Origin: Butyrivibrio sp. MC2021
GTDB lineage: Bacteria; Bacillota; Clostridia; Lachnospirales; Lachnospiraceae
Length of the DNA stretch: 64,000 nt
Direction of reading: 5' to 3'
NCBI RefSeq assembly: GCF_000621605.1
Contig: NZ_JHXX01000006.1
Span: forward strand, 62,001-126,000
The position numbers were made by a program, and so were the translations under genes. This document shows, piece after piece, positions 52,457 through 64,000 of the stretch. The notes under the pieces were generated by a model that made no database searches, had not been told where the DNA came from, and saw only the letters and a program-made list of their open reading frames with translations. Position 1 is the stretch's first letter. Every line of letters starts with the position of its first letter.

Positions 52457-53770
52457 TTATTGCTTGTTATTATTCTCGTTAAATTCTTTTACCATATTTG
52501 CCTTGGCTAAAAGAGAATTCTTCTTGATCTCTTTTCCCTGGTATATTGATCTGGTCTTCTCAAGAGCCTTCTCATTGGCTTCCTTGGAAGCTGAGATAGT
52601 CTGAGTATTGTTGATATTTCTTGTAGACATGTTTGCATAGCGGTTCATCTGAGGAGAAGTCTTCATCTTTTCCATTTTCTTCTTATACTTCTCAGTGTTC
52701 TTGGCTATCTCTGCATCGATGTCTGTATTATCAATGTGCTTGTTGATAACGATCTGCTGAATGGATCTGACTACCGCACCGGCAATCCAGTAAATGCCCA
52801 TACCTGCGGGAAGATTCAAGCAGAAGATTGCTGACATGATAGGCATCATAAGGTTCATGGTCTTCATGGACTGAGCCATCTGAGCTGTCGGATCATCAGG
52901 ATCAACCTTACCACCGTTGTTGTTATCAGCTGCCTGAGGCATAAGCTTAACATTGATCCACTGTGTAAGAGCAGCCAGTGCAGGAACTGCGATCGCACCT
53001 AAAAGAAGCAGGAAATGCTTGGTGGAAAAAGCAGTCTGAACCATGTACATAGGTGTGTCACCTATGTTAAGACCAAGAAATGAATTGAATCTGTTAAGAG
53101 TCTCATGGGTGCTCTGGATTGATGAAGCAAGTCCTGAGAAATTCTCTGAAAGACTGTTCCAATCAGCTGTTGAAGCCTTATTGAGAACATCGATATAAGT
53201 ATTCTCAATGTACTTAGCATTACCTGAAACAAACTCCGTATTGGTGAACTGCTTGGTAAAACCTACGGCACCCTTCAGATTCTGAAGGAAATCAGCTGCA
53301 CCGTCAGTCTCTCTGAGCTGTTCAACAAGGGGATAAAAAGCATTCCTTACGATAGTAACATAAGCGGGAATTGCATAGATAACACGATAAAGAGCAAACA
53401 GAATAGGCATCTGAATAACCAGCTGCAGGCAGCTGCCTGTCTGGGATACGCCATATTTAGCATAGAGCTCTTTGGTCTCCTGCTGCATAGCAAGCATTGA
53501 ATCGTTGTCCTTCTTGCCCTTGTACTTGGCCTGAATAGCCTTGAGCTCAGGACTCATCTTGCTCTGAAGCTTGGAAAATTTCTGCTGCTTGTAAGTAAGC
53601 GGAAGCAGACATAAATAAATAACAATTGTAAAAATGATGATTGCAAGACCGATATTAGGAATACCGATAAGATTAAGAACTGTGAATATTCCGTTCATCA
53701 GATGGCCAAGAAGCCATGCTACGGGTCCAACAATTTTCCCAGTGTACTGGGTTAATAAAAATCCCTCCAA
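52457..53770 (-). CDS. yidC: Membrane protein insertase YidC
   Basis: The product is 437 residues. Gram-positive YidC core helices are present (MNGIFTVLNLIGIPNIGLAI; LQLVIQMPILFALYRVIY), with a long insert near 130-215 and a basic C-terminal tail of about 110 residues for ribosome contact. The start I prefer is TTG 53770, 6 nt after AGGAGG; another TTG at 53776 touches that site. It has no lipobox. Confidence 0.92.
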   Translation of the reverse strand: MEGFLLTQYTGKIVGPVAWLLGHLMNGIFTVLNLIGIPNIGLAIIIFTIVIYLCLLPLTYKQQKFSKLQSKMSPELKAIQAKYKGKKDNDSMLAMQQETKELYAKYGVSQTGSCLQLVIQMPILFALYRVIYAIPAYVTIVRNAFYPLVEQLRETDGAADFLQNLKGAVGFTKQFTNTEFVSGNAKYIENTYIDVLNKASTADWNSLSENFSGLASSIQSTHETLNRFNSFLGLNIGDTPMYMVQTAFSTKHFLLLLGAIAVPALAALTQWINVKLMPQAADNNNGGKVDPDDPTAQMAQSMKTMNLMMPIMSAIFCLNLPAGMGIYWIAGAVVRSIQQIVINKHIDNTDIDAEIAKNTEKYKKKMEKMKTSPQMNRYANMSTRNINNTQTISASKEANEKALEKTRSIYQGKEIKKNSLLAKANMVKEFNENNNKQ

Positions 53771-53790
53771 ATTCAACCTCCTCTAAAAGC

Positions 53791-54000
53791 TCACGGAACC
53801 GGATCGTATCCGCCGCTGGAAAAAGGATTACATCTAAGTATTCTCCAAACAGCCAAAAGTCCCCCTTTAAGGGCTCCGTACTTTTCTATTGCTTCTAGTC
53901 CGTACTCAGAACAGGTCGGAATATACGGACACTTCGTTCTTTTTAATGGAGACAAATACTTTCTATAAAATTTGATCAAACAGATAAGTATTTTTTTCAT
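53791..54000 (-). CDS. yidD: Membrane protein insertion efficiency factor YidD
   Basis: The product is 69 residues. It has the family motif [29 protein letters not shown] and [14 protein letters not shown]. YidD assists insertion of membrane proteins. Its ATG overlaps the rnpA stop by 4 nt. Confidence 0.95.
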   Translation of the reverse strand: MKKILICLIKFYRKYLSPLKRTKCPYIPTCSEYGLEAIEKYGALKGGLLAVWRILRCNPFSSGGYDPVP

Positions 54001-54347
54001 TCTTCACCGCCATTTTTCATTATGCGGGCCTTCCCTGCCAGGCTTAAAAGAGCAGCTTCTATATCAAAAAAGCTTGCGTCAGACGCACAGGCTCTGGCAA
54101 CGACTACTATGTCCAAACCACTATTGAACATATCTTCATGTAGCCGGTAAGATTCTCGAACAAGTCTTGCAAATCTGTGCCTTACAACACTGTTCCCTAT
54201 TTTTTTGCTGCATGATATTCCAAGATGATTACGAGAAGTCTCATTTTTCCACACATAAACTACAATATACTTATTGGCATAACTCTTGCCGTTCTCGTAA
54301 ACATTACGGAAATCACCTGTTTTTTTCATCGATTCAGAAAAAAGCAT
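53997..54347 (-). CDS. rnpA: Ribonuclease P protein component
   Basis: The product is 116 residues. The RNR-type motif ([19 protein letters not shown]) and the N-terminal strand order of RnpA are present. It supports the RNase P RNA in 5' tRNA processing. The rnpB RNA gene is not in this window. Confidence 0.95.
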   Translation of the reverse strand: MLFSESMKKTGDFRNVYENGKSYANKYIVVYVWKNETSRNHLGISCSKKIGNSVVRHRFARLVRESYRLHEDMFNSGLDIVVVARACASDASFFDIEAALLSLAGKARIMKNGGEE

Positions 54348-54400
54348 TATTAAGTTTCCTTATTATATAACCAAAACAATTGAAAGAATTAAGACAGAAG

Positions 54401-54429
54401 AAAAAAGGCCACATATTACTGCGGCCTTT
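54401..54429 (-). terminator. Attenuator or terminator between rpmH and rnpA
   Basis: On the minus strand AAAGGCCGCA pairs with TGTGGCCTTT around a short loop and is followed by TTT. It lies right after the rpmH stop and may let only part of transcription continue into rnpA, so that L34 is made in excess. Confidence 0.8.
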
Positions 54430-54433
54430 AAAA

Positions 54434-54568
54434 TCATGCTGATAATCTCTTTCTTCCCTTAGCTCTTCTAGCAGCGAGAACTTTTCTGCCGCCCTTAGTA
54501 GCCATTCTTGCTCTGAAGCCGTGAACTCTGGCTCTCTGGAGCTTATGAGGCTGGAATGTCATCTTCAT
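54434..54568 (-). CDS. rpmH: 50S ribosomal protein L34
   Basis: The product is 44 residues: [18 protein letters not shown], then [20 protein letters not shown]. This is the full L34. AAGGAGG lies upstream of ATG 54568. Confidence 0.97.
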   Translation of the reverse strand: MKMTFQPHKLQRARVHGFRARMATKGGRKVLAARRAKGRKRLSA

Positions 54569-54684
54569 TTCGGAAACACCTCCTTCTTATACAAACTAAC
54601 CCATAAGGGTCTGTTAAATGAGAATACATGAAATGCATCTCAAAATTATCAATTGATTACATCCGTGTGGAAAAAATCTTTATA

Positions 54685-54713
54685 ATTATAATAAATAAAA
54701 ATAGGTCAGTCAA
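54685..54713 (-). promoter_or_regulatory. Promoter of the rpmH operon
   Basis: On the minus strand TTGACT (54713-54708), a 17-bp spacer and TATAAT (54690-54685). The leader is about 110 nt. Confidence 0.85.
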
Positions 54714-54779
54714 GCCTTAAAAACCCTTAAAATATCTAATCTGAAATAAAAAAAAATTTCAAAATAATAATCAACAATA

Positions 54780-55040
54780 TATGGTGTAAAGAAAAGTTAT
54801 CCACAGCAAAATGTTGATTCTGTGGAAAACTTGTGAATTAATATTTTGTGCCCATTTTTATCCACATTTTTGATTTTTTTTGTGGATAAAAGGGTTATTA
54901 ATCCGTTGACAACTATTAATAAACTCAGTATTCATGCGGTTTATATCGGTTGATACCTAAAAGTGGAAAAAGAGGGGTTTTTCCACAATGAACTTTTTTA
55001 TCATTTTTTTTACCGAAAATAAAAAAAGTTATCCACAATT
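54780..55040. other. Replication origin oriC, DnaA-box cluster upstream of dnaA
   Basis: Exact DnaA boxes TTATCCACA are at 54797-54805, 54858-54866, 55029-55037, and inverted at 54881-54889. Weaker ones are near 54830 (TGTGGAAAA) and 54980 (TTTTCCACA). The region is rich in A/T, lies in the rpmH-dnaA gap (54569-55118) and separates the two divergent gene sets. The unwinding site is not resolved and may lie after dnaA. Confidence 0.92.
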
Positions 55041-55048
55041 TGATCAAT

Positions 55049-55077
55049 TTGATATTTAAAACCTTTTAATATAAAAT
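55049..55077 (+). promoter_or_regulatory. Likely dnaA promoter
   Basis: TTGATA (55049-55054), 17-bp spacer and TAAAAT (55072-55077). It lies 12 bp after a DnaA box, as expected for autoregulation. Confidence 0.65.
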
Positions 55078-55118
55078 AGTTAAAGTCTAAAATTATGCGT
55101 AATTTGGGGAGTTTTTTC

Positions 55119-56519
55119 ATGCAATCATCATCAGAAATCACACAAAATCTCAAATCTAACTGGGAGGAAATCAAGAAACAGATCAGAGCTTTATCAGGAA
55201 TCACTGATATTTCTTATCGTACCTGGATCGATCCGCTGACTGTTTATGAGGCAACACAGGATACTGTAAAGATTCTCATCCCTCAGGATAATCCCATGGC
55301 TCTTTCTTATATCAGTAAGAACTATATGGATTTCTTCAAGGTTACAATATCTGAATTCTTAGATTCCATGGTTGAGGTTATCTTCATTTTAAACAAAGAT
55401 ACTATTAATAATGAAGAAACACAGGAAAATGAAAATGACAATAGCTCTGAAAGCCGCTATATGTCTAATGCCAACGTTGAGCATTCCAACCTTAATCCTA
55501 AATATAGATTCGATACCTTCGTTGTAGGCAGCAACAACAAGTTTGCTCATTCAGCATCATTGGCTGTTGCGGAGTCACCGGGAATCTCCTACAACCCTCT
55601 TTTCCTGTACGGCGGTCCGGGACTTGGTAAGACCCACCTTATGCACTCCATCGGTCACTTCATCATTGAGCACAATCATCAGGCCAAGGTTCTGTATGTA
55701 ACTTCCGAGCAGTTCACCAACGAAGTTATTGAGTCCATCCGAAGCGGTAAGACAGAGAGCATGTCCAAGCTTCGTGACAAATACCGCACCGTTGACGTTC
55801 TCATGGTCGACGACGTTCAGTTCATCATCGGTAAAGAGCAGACACAGGTTGAGTTCTTCCACACCTTCAACGAGCTCCACCAGGCCGGCAAGCAGATCAT
55901 TCTTTCATCCGATAAGCCGCCCAAGGAGATGGAGACCCTTGAAGAGAGATTCCGTTCACGATTCGAGATGGGTCTCATCGCTGATATCCAGTCTCCTGAC
56001 TACGAGACAAGAATGGCTATCCTTCGTAAAAATGCAGAGACCTGCGGAAGATACATTGATGACGAGATCATCGATTACATTGCTACCAACATCAAGTCCA
56101 ATATTCGAGAGCTTGAGGGAGCCTTCAACAAGATCATCGCTTACTCAAGACTTAATAATGTAGATATTACTCTGGAAAATGCCATGGAGGCTCTGAAGGA
56201 TATCATTTATCCCGACAAGACCAAGGTCATCACACCTCAGCTTATCATTGATACTGTCTGCGAACAGTACGGCACCAAGAAGGAAGACATCGTCTCCAAG
56301 AAGAGAAATTCAGAGATCGTTCTTCCCAGACAGATCATCATGTATCTTTGCAGAGAGCACACCGATGCTTCCCTGGAAGAGATCGGTAAGATCCTTGGAA
56401 AAAAAGACCACACCACAGTTATGAGCGGTATCAGCAAGATCAAACAGAAAATGACCATCGATGATGAGCTCAACAAGAACCTTGATATTATAATGAAGAA
56501 ACTTAATCCCTCTTTATAA
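55119..56519 (+). CDS. dnaA: Chromosomal replication initiator DnaA
   Basis: The product is 466 residues. Domain I is at 1-85 and a variable Asn/Glu-rich linker at about 90-125. The AAA+ domain has Walker A GGPGLGKTHL and Walker B VLMVDDVQF. Domain IV binds DnaA boxes (DHTTVMSGISKIKQ). I prefer ATG 55119, 7 nt after GGGGAG; the in-frame ATG at 55095 has no ribosome site. Confidence 0.97.
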   Translation: MQSSSEITQNLKSNWEEIKKQIRALSGITDISYRTWIDPLTVYEATQDTVKILIPQDNPMALSYISKNYMDFFKVTISEFLDSMVEVIFILNKDTINNEETQENENDNSSESRYMSNANVEHSNLNPKYRFDTFVVGSNNKFAHSASLAVAESPGISYNPLFLYGGPGLGKTHLMHSIGHFIIEHNHQAKVLYVTSEQFTNEVIESIRSGKTESMSKLRDKYRTVDVLMVDDVQFIIGKEQTQVEFFHTFNELHQAGKQIILSSDKPPKEMETLEERFRSRFEMGLIADIQSPDYETRMAILRKNAETCGRYIDDEIIDYIATNIKSNIRELEGAFNKIIAYSRLNNVDITLENAMEALKDIIYPDKTKVITPQLIIDTVCEQYGTKKEDIVSKKRNSEIVLPRQIIMYLCREHTDASLEEIGKILGKKDHTTVMSGISKIKQKMTIDDELNKNLDIIMKKLNPSL

Positions 56520-56534
56520 ACATTTCCAACCGAG

Positions 56535-56700
56535 TTATCAACAATTTGTGGATAACTATCTTGATAACTTGTGATTTGGCAGGGGATTAATTGTTATTAA
56601 TGGGTGGATAGATTTTTTATCCCTCATATGCAAAAATTTGGCTTGTTTATAACTTTTTAATTTTCAACATCAATTTTTTTGTTTTCAACAACCAAAAATT
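56535..56700. other. DnaA-box and A/T-rich region between dnaA and dnaN
   Basis: An exact inverted box, TGTGGATAA, is at 56547-56555 and a one-mismatch box, TTATCAACA, at 56535-56543. Very A/T-rich DNA follows to 56800. This layout matches the bipartite origins of Firmicutes, where unwinding occurs after dnaA. It fills most of the 304-bp gap. Confidence 0.6.
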
Positions 56701-56728
56701 TGTAAAAAAGCCTTTAAAATTGTATAAT
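56700..56728 (+). promoter_or_regulatory. Likely dnaN promoter
   Basis: TTGTAA (56700-56705), 17-bp spacer and TATAAT (56723-56728), 96 bp before the dnaN start. Confidence 0.7.
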
Positions 56729-56823
56729 AGAATAGGTTTTCAACATATCAACAACACTTATTAATACTTTTACTATTTTTTTATAATTATTTTATATATT
56801 TTCCGATGGGGGTAACTTCGTAA

Positions 56824-57933
56824 ATGAAATTCGTTTGCTCTAAATCAAATCTCGTAAGCAGTTTGCAGATTGTTTCCAAGGCTGTTCCTTCTAAGACTAC
56901 AATGTCAATTCTTGAATGTATTCTTATAGATGCAACCGAAGGCATAATCAAATTCATTGCCAACGATATGGAGCTTGGCATTCAGACTATCGTAGAAGGA
57001 AATATTGTAGAGAGAGGTTTCATTGCAATCGATGCCAAGATTTTCGTAGATATTGTAAGAAAACTCCCTGACAATGATGTAACCATAGAATCAGATTCAT
57101 CCAATAAAGTAACTATCAGCTGTGAGAAGGCCAAGTTCAATCTTATCGGCAGGAAGGGTGATGACTTCACTTATCTTCCCGCTATCGAGAAGATCGACGG
57201 CGTTGAGGTTTCACAGTTTACTCTTAGAAATGTAATCCAGCAGACCATTTTTTCAATTGCAGAGAATGACGCCAACAAGATCATGGCAGGTGAGCTCTTC
57301 GAGGTAGACGGCGAGAACCTTAAGCTCGTATCCCTTGACGGACACAGAATCTCCATCAGAAAGGTGAAGCTCGGAGGCAACTATCCTTACAAGAAGGTCA
57401 TCGTTCCCGGCAAGACCCTGGGCGAGATCAGCAAGATCCTCAGCGACAGCACTGAGAAGAAGGTCAGCATTTATTTCACAGACAAGCACGTTTTATTTGA
57501 GTTTGATAAGACTACTGTTGTATCCCGTCTCATTGAGGGCGAGTATTTCAGTATAGATCAGATGCTCTCTTCCGATTACGAGACCAAGATGAGCATCAAC
57601 AGAAAAGAGTTCCTGGACTGTATCGACCGTGCTACCCTTCTGGTAAAAGAGGGTGACAAGAAGCCTGTTATCATTTCAGTGACAGACGGCAAGATGGAGC
57701 TCAAGATCAATTCAGCAATCGGAAGCATGGATGAAGAAATCGATATCGACAAGCAGGGCAAAGACCTTATGATCGGCTTTAACCCCAAATTCCTCATTGA
57801 TGCACTTCGTGTAATCGAGGACGAGATTGTAGATATTTATCTTGTTAACCCTAAGGCACCATGCTTTATCAGAGACAAGGAATCAACCTACATTTACCTT
57901 GTTCTTCCGGTTAACTTTACAACAGTTGATTAA
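56824..57933 (+). CDS. dnaN: DNA polymerase III beta sliding clamp
   Basis: The product is 369 residues with the three-part clamp fold: N-terminal MKFVCSKSNLVSSLQIVSKA, SLDGHRISIRKV in the middle, and a C-terminus ending IYLVLPV, as expected. It holds polymerase on DNA and binds many partners. The ribosome site (GGGGG, about 11 nt) is weak. Confidence 0.97.
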   Translation: MKFVCSKSNLVSSLQIVSKAVPSKTTMSILECILIDATEGIIKFIANDMELGIQTIVEGNIVERGFIAIDAKIFVDIVRKLPDNDVTIESDSSNKVTISCEKAKFNLIGRKGDDFTYLPAIEKIDGVEVSQFTLRNVIQQTIFSIAENDANKIMAGELFEVDGENLKLVSLDGHRISIRKVKLGGNYPYKKVIVPGKTLGEISKILSDSTEKKVSIYFTDKHVLFEFDKTTVVSRLIEGEYFSIDQMLSSDYETKMSINRKEFLDCIDRATLLVKEGDKKPVIISVTDGKMELKINSAIGSMDEEIDIDKQGKDLMIGFNPKFLIDALRVIEDEIVDIYLVNPKAPCFIRDKESTYIYLVLPVNFTTVD

Positions 57934-57964
57934 AAAGATTTAGAAAGTTTTAGAAGTAAAAAAG

Positions 57965-58180
57965 ATGGAAATAGTTAAATTACGCGAACAGGATGACTTT
58001 ATTAAACTTGGACAGGCTCTTAAAAAGGCAGGTCTTGAGGGTTCAGGTGTGGATGCCAAGAATGACATCCAGGCCGGACTTGTTAAGGTTAACGGTGAAA
58101 TTGAAGAAAGACGTGGCCGTAAACTCTATGATGGTGACATTTTCGAATATGACGGCGTACAGGTAAAGATAGAGAAATGA
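57965..58180 (+). CDS. S4-domain protein (YaaA/RlbA-like)
   Basis: The product is 71 residues, a single S4 RNA-binding domain (FIKLGQALKKAGLEGSGVDA; VNGEIEERRGRKLYDGD). The family lies between dnaN and recF in most Firmicutes and is implicated in ribosome assembly. Its stop overlaps the recF start by 4 nt. Confidence 0.93.
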   Translation: MEIVKLREQDDFIKLGQALKKAGLEGSGVDAKNDIQAGLVKVNGEIEERRGRKLYDGDIFEYDGVQVKIEK

Positions 58181-59292
58181 TAATAAAGTCGTTGGAATTA
58201 GCTGATTTCAGAAATTATGAGAACTTAAAGATTGATTTCAGCAGCGGTACAAATATATTGTATGGCGACAATGCCCAGGGGAAGACCAATATCCTCGAGG
58301 CGATATTTGTTTCTGCAACCACCAAATCCCATAAAGGCAGCAAGGACAAGGAAATCATCAGATTTGGCAAGGAAGAGGGCCATGTAAGAACCATTCTCGA
58401 GAGAGACAACGCGGAATATCGCGTGGACATGCACCTTCGTAAGAACAAATCCAAGGGAATTGCCATTGACGGTCAGAAGATCAAGAAGGCTTCGGATCTT
58501 ATTGGCAAGCTTAATGTAGTATTTTTTTCTCCGGAAGATCTAAGCATTATTAAGAATGGTCCCTCAGAGAGACGCAGATTCATGGATATGGAGCTGTGTC
58601 AGCTGGATCAGATATATCTAAATAGTCTTTCTAAGTACAACAAGCTCGTCACCGAGCGCAATAAAGTTCTTAAGGATCTGTACGAACATCCGGAAAACAG
58701 CGTGCTTCTTGATGTTCAGGACAAGCAGCTGTGCGAATACGGATCCGTCATCATCAAGACTAGAGAAAAATTCATAGGCGAACTTAATGAAATAATAAGA
58801 CCTATTCATGAGAAATTGACAGGACAAAAAGAGAGCCTGTCCGTTTACTATGAGCCTTATGTTACGGCAGCTGATTTTGAACAAAAGCTGAAGGCCGCAA
58901 GGCGCAAGGATGCTGCACTCAAGCAGACAACAGTAGGCCCCCATAAGGATGATTTTTCTTTTATTGTTCAAAAAAAAGATAATTCCGGCAATCTCGGAGA
59001 AGGCATCGATATCAGGAAGTTCGGATCCCAGGGACAGCAAAGGACCGCTTCTTTATCCCTGAAGCTTTCAGAGATCGAGATTGTAAAAAAGGCTAAGAAG
59101 GAAAATCCGGTACTGCTTTTGGATGATGTTCTGTCAGAGCTTGATTCCAACAGACAGAACTATCTGCTTAATACCATAGGTGATATTCAGACAATCATCA
59201 CCTGTACCGGTTTGGATGAATTTGTTAATAACAGATTTGAAATAGATAAGCTGTTCAAGGTTACAGAAGGAACAGTAAGTAGTGAAAATTAA
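58177..59292 (+). CDS. recF: DNA repair protein RecF
   Basis: The product is 371 residues, an SMC-like ATPase. Walker A is GDNAQGKTN, the signature is KFGSQGQQRTASLSLKL and Walker B is PVLLLDDVLSELD. It loads RecA at gaps. ATG overlaps the upstream gene (ATGA), so translation is coupled. Confidence 0.96.
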   Translation: MIIKSLELADFRNYENLKIDFSSGTNILYGDNAQGKTNILEAIFVSATTKSHKGSKDKEIIRFGKEEGHVRTILERDNAEYRVDMHLRKNKSKGIAIDGQKIKKASDLIGKLNVVFFSPEDLSIIKNGPSERRRFMDMELCQLDQIYLNSLSKYNKLVTERNKVLKDLYEHPENSVLLDVQDKQLCEYGSVIIKTREKFIGELNEIIRPIHEKLTGQKESLSVYYEPYVTAADFEQKLKAARRKDAALKQTTVGPHKDDFSFIVQKKDNSGNLGEGIDIRKFGSQGQQRTASLSLKLSEIEIVKKAKKENPVLLLDDVLSELDSNRQNYLLNTIGDIQTIITCTGLDEFVNNRFEIDKLFKVTEGTVSSEN

Positions 59293-61245
<1,953 letters not shown>

Positions 61246-61257
61246 AGGGGATAAGAA

Positions 61258-63810
61258 ATGCCTGATAATAAAAACAATAACAACAATGAAATGCCGGATG
61301 ACGTTTTTGACAAGGTAACTACCGACAGAATCAAAGAGGTAGACCTTCAGAAGACCATGGAGTCCGACTATATTGACTACGCCATGAGCGTTATCGCTGC
61401 CCGTGCTCTTCCGGATGTAAGAGACGGACTTAAGCCCGTTCAGAGAAGAATCCTCTACTCCATGATCGAGCTCAACAACGGTCCCGACAAGCCGCATCGT
61501 AAGTGCGCCCGTATCGTCGGTGATACCATGGGTAAATATCATCCCCACGGTGACAGCTCAATCTACGGTTCTTTGGTAAACATGGCTCAGCCCTGGTCCA
61601 TGAGATACTGTCTTGTTGACGGACACGGTAACTTCGGATCAGTGGACGGCGACGGCGCTGCTGCTATGCGATATACAGAGGCAAGACTTACCAAGATCTC
61701 CATGGAAATGATTGCCGACATCAACAAGGACACTGTTGATTTTGTACCAAACTTTGATGAGACAGAAAAAGAGCCTGTGATCCTTCCTTCCAGATATCCT
61801 AACCTTCTGGTTAACGGTACCACAGGTATTGCGGTAGGTATGGCTACCAATATCCCGCCCCACAATCTTCGTGAAGTTATCGGCGCTGTAGTTAAGATGA
61901 TCGATAACAGAGTTCTCGAGGACAGAGAGACAGAGATCGAAGAAGTTCTTGATATCATCAAGGCTCCCGATTTCCCTACAGGCGGTATTATCCTCGGAAC
62001 AAGAGGTGCCGAGGAGGCCTACAGAACAGGCCGCGGCAAGGTTGTAGTAAGAGCCGTTACCAACATCGAGCCTATGCAGAACGGTAAGAACAGAATCGTT
62101 GTAACCGAGCTTCCTTACCTGGTTAACAAGGCTAACATGATCTCCAAGATCGCAGAGCTGGTTAAGCTCAAGAAGCTTGACGGTATCACTGCCCTTCGCG
62201 ATGAGTCAGACCGTGAAGGTATGCGTGTTGTTATCGAGCTTCGAAGCGATGTTAACCCTAACATCATGCTTAACAAGCTTTACAAACATACACAGATGCA
62301 GGATTCCTTCGGTATCATCATGCTGGCTCTGGTAAATAACGAGCCCAAGGTCCTTAGCATCACCGAGATGCTGGGGCACTACATCAAGCATCAGGAAGAA
62401 GTTGTAACAAGAAGAACCAGGTACGACCTTAACAAAGCTGAGGAAAGAAACCACATTTTGGAAGGTCTGCTTATTGCCCTTGATAACATCGATGAAGTTA
62501 TCAAAATCATCAGAGGCAGTGAAACAGTAGCTATCGCCAAGGAGCAGTTGATGGCCCGCTTCGGACTTTCAGATGTTCAGGCCCAGGCTATTGTAGACAT
62601 GAGACTTCGTACTCTCACCGGCTTGGAAAGAGACAAGCTTGAGCAGGAGCACGCTGAACTCCTCAAGAAGATCGAGGAACTCAAGGCCATCCTTGCAGAT
62701 GAGAAGCTCCTCCTCGGAGTAATCAGAAAAGAGATCACCGAAATCTCAGATAAATACGGCGATGACAGAAAGTCACAGATCGGACACGACGAGTCAGATA
62801 TCGACATTGAGGACCTTATCCCCAACGTCAATACCGTTATCGCAATGACCGATTTAGGTTATATCAAGAGAATGTCCATCGACAACTTTAAGGCCCAGAA
62901 CCGCGGTGGTAAGGGCATTAAGGGAATCACAACAATCGATAACGACTTTGTTGAAGATATTCTCATGACCACAACCCACAATTACATCATGTTCTTTACC
63001 AACACAGGACGAGTTTACAGACTCAAGGCTTATCAGATTCCTGAGGCTTCAAGAACATCAAGAGGAATGGCTATCGTCAACCTCCTGCAGCTTGCTCCCG
63101 GGGAAAAGATTTCCGCTATGATCCCTGTAACAGGCTTCGAGGACGAGTCCAAGAGCCTCTTCATGGTAACCAAGAAGGGAACCGTTAAGAAGACTCCTAT
63201 CACAGACTTCTCCAACGTGAGAAAGACAGGTCTTGTAGCCATTGTTCTTCGTGATGATGATGAGCTCATCGAGGTAAAGACTGTTAAGAAGGATGCAGAG
63301 ATCTTCCTTGTAACCAAGAACGGAATGTGCATCCACTTTGACGAAGAAGACGTGCGCTCCACCGGAAGATCCTCTATCGGTGTAAGAGGAATGATGCTTG
63401 ACGATACCGATGAGATCGTTGGTATGCAGCTTGATTCCCAGGGCGATTCACTTCTCATCGTTTCAGAAAAAGGCTATGGAAAGCGCACAACCCTTGAAGA
63501 ATTCAACAGCCAGTTCAGAGGCGGTAAGGGTGTTAAGTGCTATAAGATAACCGAGAAGACCGGTAATGTAGTAGGCGTTAAGGCTGTTACAGACGAGAAC
63601 GAGATCATGATGATCACCAACGGCGGAACCATCATCCAGCTTCGTATGGACGAGATCACAGTTCACGGCCGTGTTACATCCGGTGTTAAGATGATCAATC
63701 TGGACAAGGGTGTCACAGTTGCCAAGATTGCCAAGGTAAGAGAAAAGATTTCCGACGGAGACAAGGATATCGACAATATCGATGACGTTTCCGAGGATGT
63801 TGAAGAGTAA
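61258..63810 (+). CDS. gyrA: DNA gyrase subunit A
   Basis: The product is 850 residues. The winged-helix domain has the active Tyr in [11 protein letters not shown] and the quinolone-region motif [16 protein letters not shown] with the wild-type-like Ser/Ile pattern. The C-terminal beta-pinwheel carries a GyrA-box variant ([10 protein letters not shown]), which separates it from ParC. The tail is acidic. It lies 12 nt after gyrB. Confidence 0.97.
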   Translation: MPDNKNNNNNEMPDDVFDKVTTDRIKEVDLQKTMESDYIDYAMSVIAARALPDVRDGLKPVQRRILYSMIELNNGPDKPHRKCARIVGDTMGKYHPHGDSSIYGSLVNMAQPWSMRYCLVDGHGNFGSVDGDGAAAMRYTEARLTKISMEMIADINKDTVDFVPNFDETEKEPVILPSRYPNLLVNGTTGIAVGMATNIPPHNLREVIGAVVKMIDNRVLEDRETEIEEVLDIIKAPDFPTGGIILGTRGAEEAYRTGRGKVVVRAVTNIEPMQNGKNRIVVTELPYLVNKANMISKIAELVKLKKLDGITALRDESDREGMRVVIELRSDVNPNIMLNKLYKHTQMQDSFGIIMLALVNNEPKVLSITEMLGHYIKHQEEVVTRRTRYDLNKAEERNHILEGLLIALDNIDEVIKIIRGSETVAIAKEQLMARFGLSDVQAQAIVDMRLRTLTGLERDKLEQEHAELLKKIEELKAILADEKLLLGVIRKEITEISDKYGDDRKSQIGHDESDIDIEDLIPNVNTVIAMTDLGYIKRMSIDNFKAQNRGGKGIKGITTIDNDFVEDILMTTTHNYIMFFTNTGRVYRLKAYQIPEASRTSRGMAIVNLLQLAPGEKISAMIPVTGFEDESKSLFMVTKKGTVKKTPITDFSNVRKTGLVAIVLRDDDELIEVKTVKKDAEIFLVTKNGMCIHFDEEDVRSTGRSSIGVRGMMLDDTDEIVGMQLDSQGDSLLIVSEKGYGKRTTLEEFNSQFRGGKGVKCYKITEKTGNVVGVKAVTDENEIMMITNGGTIIQLRMDEITVHGRVTSGVKMINLDKGVTVAKIAKVREKISDGDKDIDNIDDVSEDVEE

Positions 63811-63849
63811 TTCGTAAAAAGCAGATCTGTATCATGTGCGAGGGGATAT

Positions 63850-64000
63850 ATGAATATTGGACTGTTGATATCTGAATTAGAGGATCAGGACGTTAAAAAA
63901 ATCTGCATAGGTGCCTGCCAGGCTGCCAAGGAGAAGAAAATCAAGCTCTTCATCATGCCCGGCAGATACCTTTACACGGAAAAAGATGTGGATGAAGACA
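63850..64000 (+). CDS. Start of a possible signalling protein with sugar-binding-type N-terminus (partial)
   Basis: Fifty codons are present before the window ends. The sequence MNIGLLISELEDQDVKKICIG looks like the first strand and helix of a LacI/periplasmic-binding fold. In this family of bacteria such N-termini often precede GGDEF domains, but that part is not visible. GAGGGG lies 4 nt before the ATG. It follows gyrA by 39 nt. Confidence 0.6.
   Translation, partial: MNIGLLISELEDQDVKKICIGACQAAKEKKIKLFIMPGRYLYTEKDVDED

Noticed and set aside
61540-61720. Quinolone-resistance change in GyrA
   Set aside because: The region around [13 protein letters not shown] looks wild-type at the usual positions.

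Overview
The window looks like the replication-origin region of a Lachnospiraceae chromosome, probably near Butyrivibrio or Pseudobutyrivibrio. The evidence is the gene set (DUF3881, DUF4446, a C11 clostripain-type protease, BspA-like leucine-rich-repeat proteins, choline-binding-type wall repeats, many diguanylate cyclases) and the classic Firmicutes order rpmH-rnpA-yidD-yidC-jag-mnmE-mnmG-rsmG-parA-parB / dnaA-dnaN-S4-recF-gyrB-gyrA. The genus is an inference; no 16S gene is present.

Right part (about 40-64 kb). oriC lies between rpmH and dnaA (54569-55118), with at least four exact TTATCCACA boxes and probably a second cluster between dnaA and dnaN. Genes left of it run on the minus strand and genes right of it on the plus strand, so both run with the forks. 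Two perfect parS sites lie between rsmG and parA. Left of parB come DUF4446, serS, DUF3881, deoD and a membrane-bound TrkA-N/RyR protein.

Middle part (about 32-40 kb). This is a patchwork: a tRNA-Arg(CCU), a 369-bp palindromic element (E2), three copies of a short palindromic repeat, a DUF2325 protein, a frameshifted P-loop kinase, an orphan ParB-like protein, an AviRa-type methyltransferase, an AraC/GyrI regulator, a relic of a VOC gene and an SDR protein.

Sensing and transport block (22-32.5 kb, minus strand). A diguanylate cyclase, a solute-binding lipoprotein, a YesM-type kinase and a YesN-type regulator are packed as an operon. It is followed by a binding-protein ABC transporter (SBP, fused double permease, ATPase). 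The SBP gene is preceded by a 165-bp multi-hairpin leader. I infer that the two-component system senses the transporter's substrate and controls it.

Surface block (0-20 kb). It holds two BspA-like proteins, a clostripain-type protease, three tandem paralogous wall-binding proteins with 1, 2 and 4 copies of an unnamed module of about 110 residues, a MalT-type LuxR regulator next to them, and a GH30-like lipoprotein hydrolase. A palindromic 20-bp motif shared upstream of two of the wall-protein genes is a candidate operator.

The best candidates for something undescribed are: (1) a pair of long hairpin elements, E1 (4930-5151) and E2 (32723-33091), that share an ungapped 131-nt core of the same length with compensatory base changes in their stems; (2) the closed multi-branch leader at 27157-27321; and (3) the wall-protein module family with its candidate operator.
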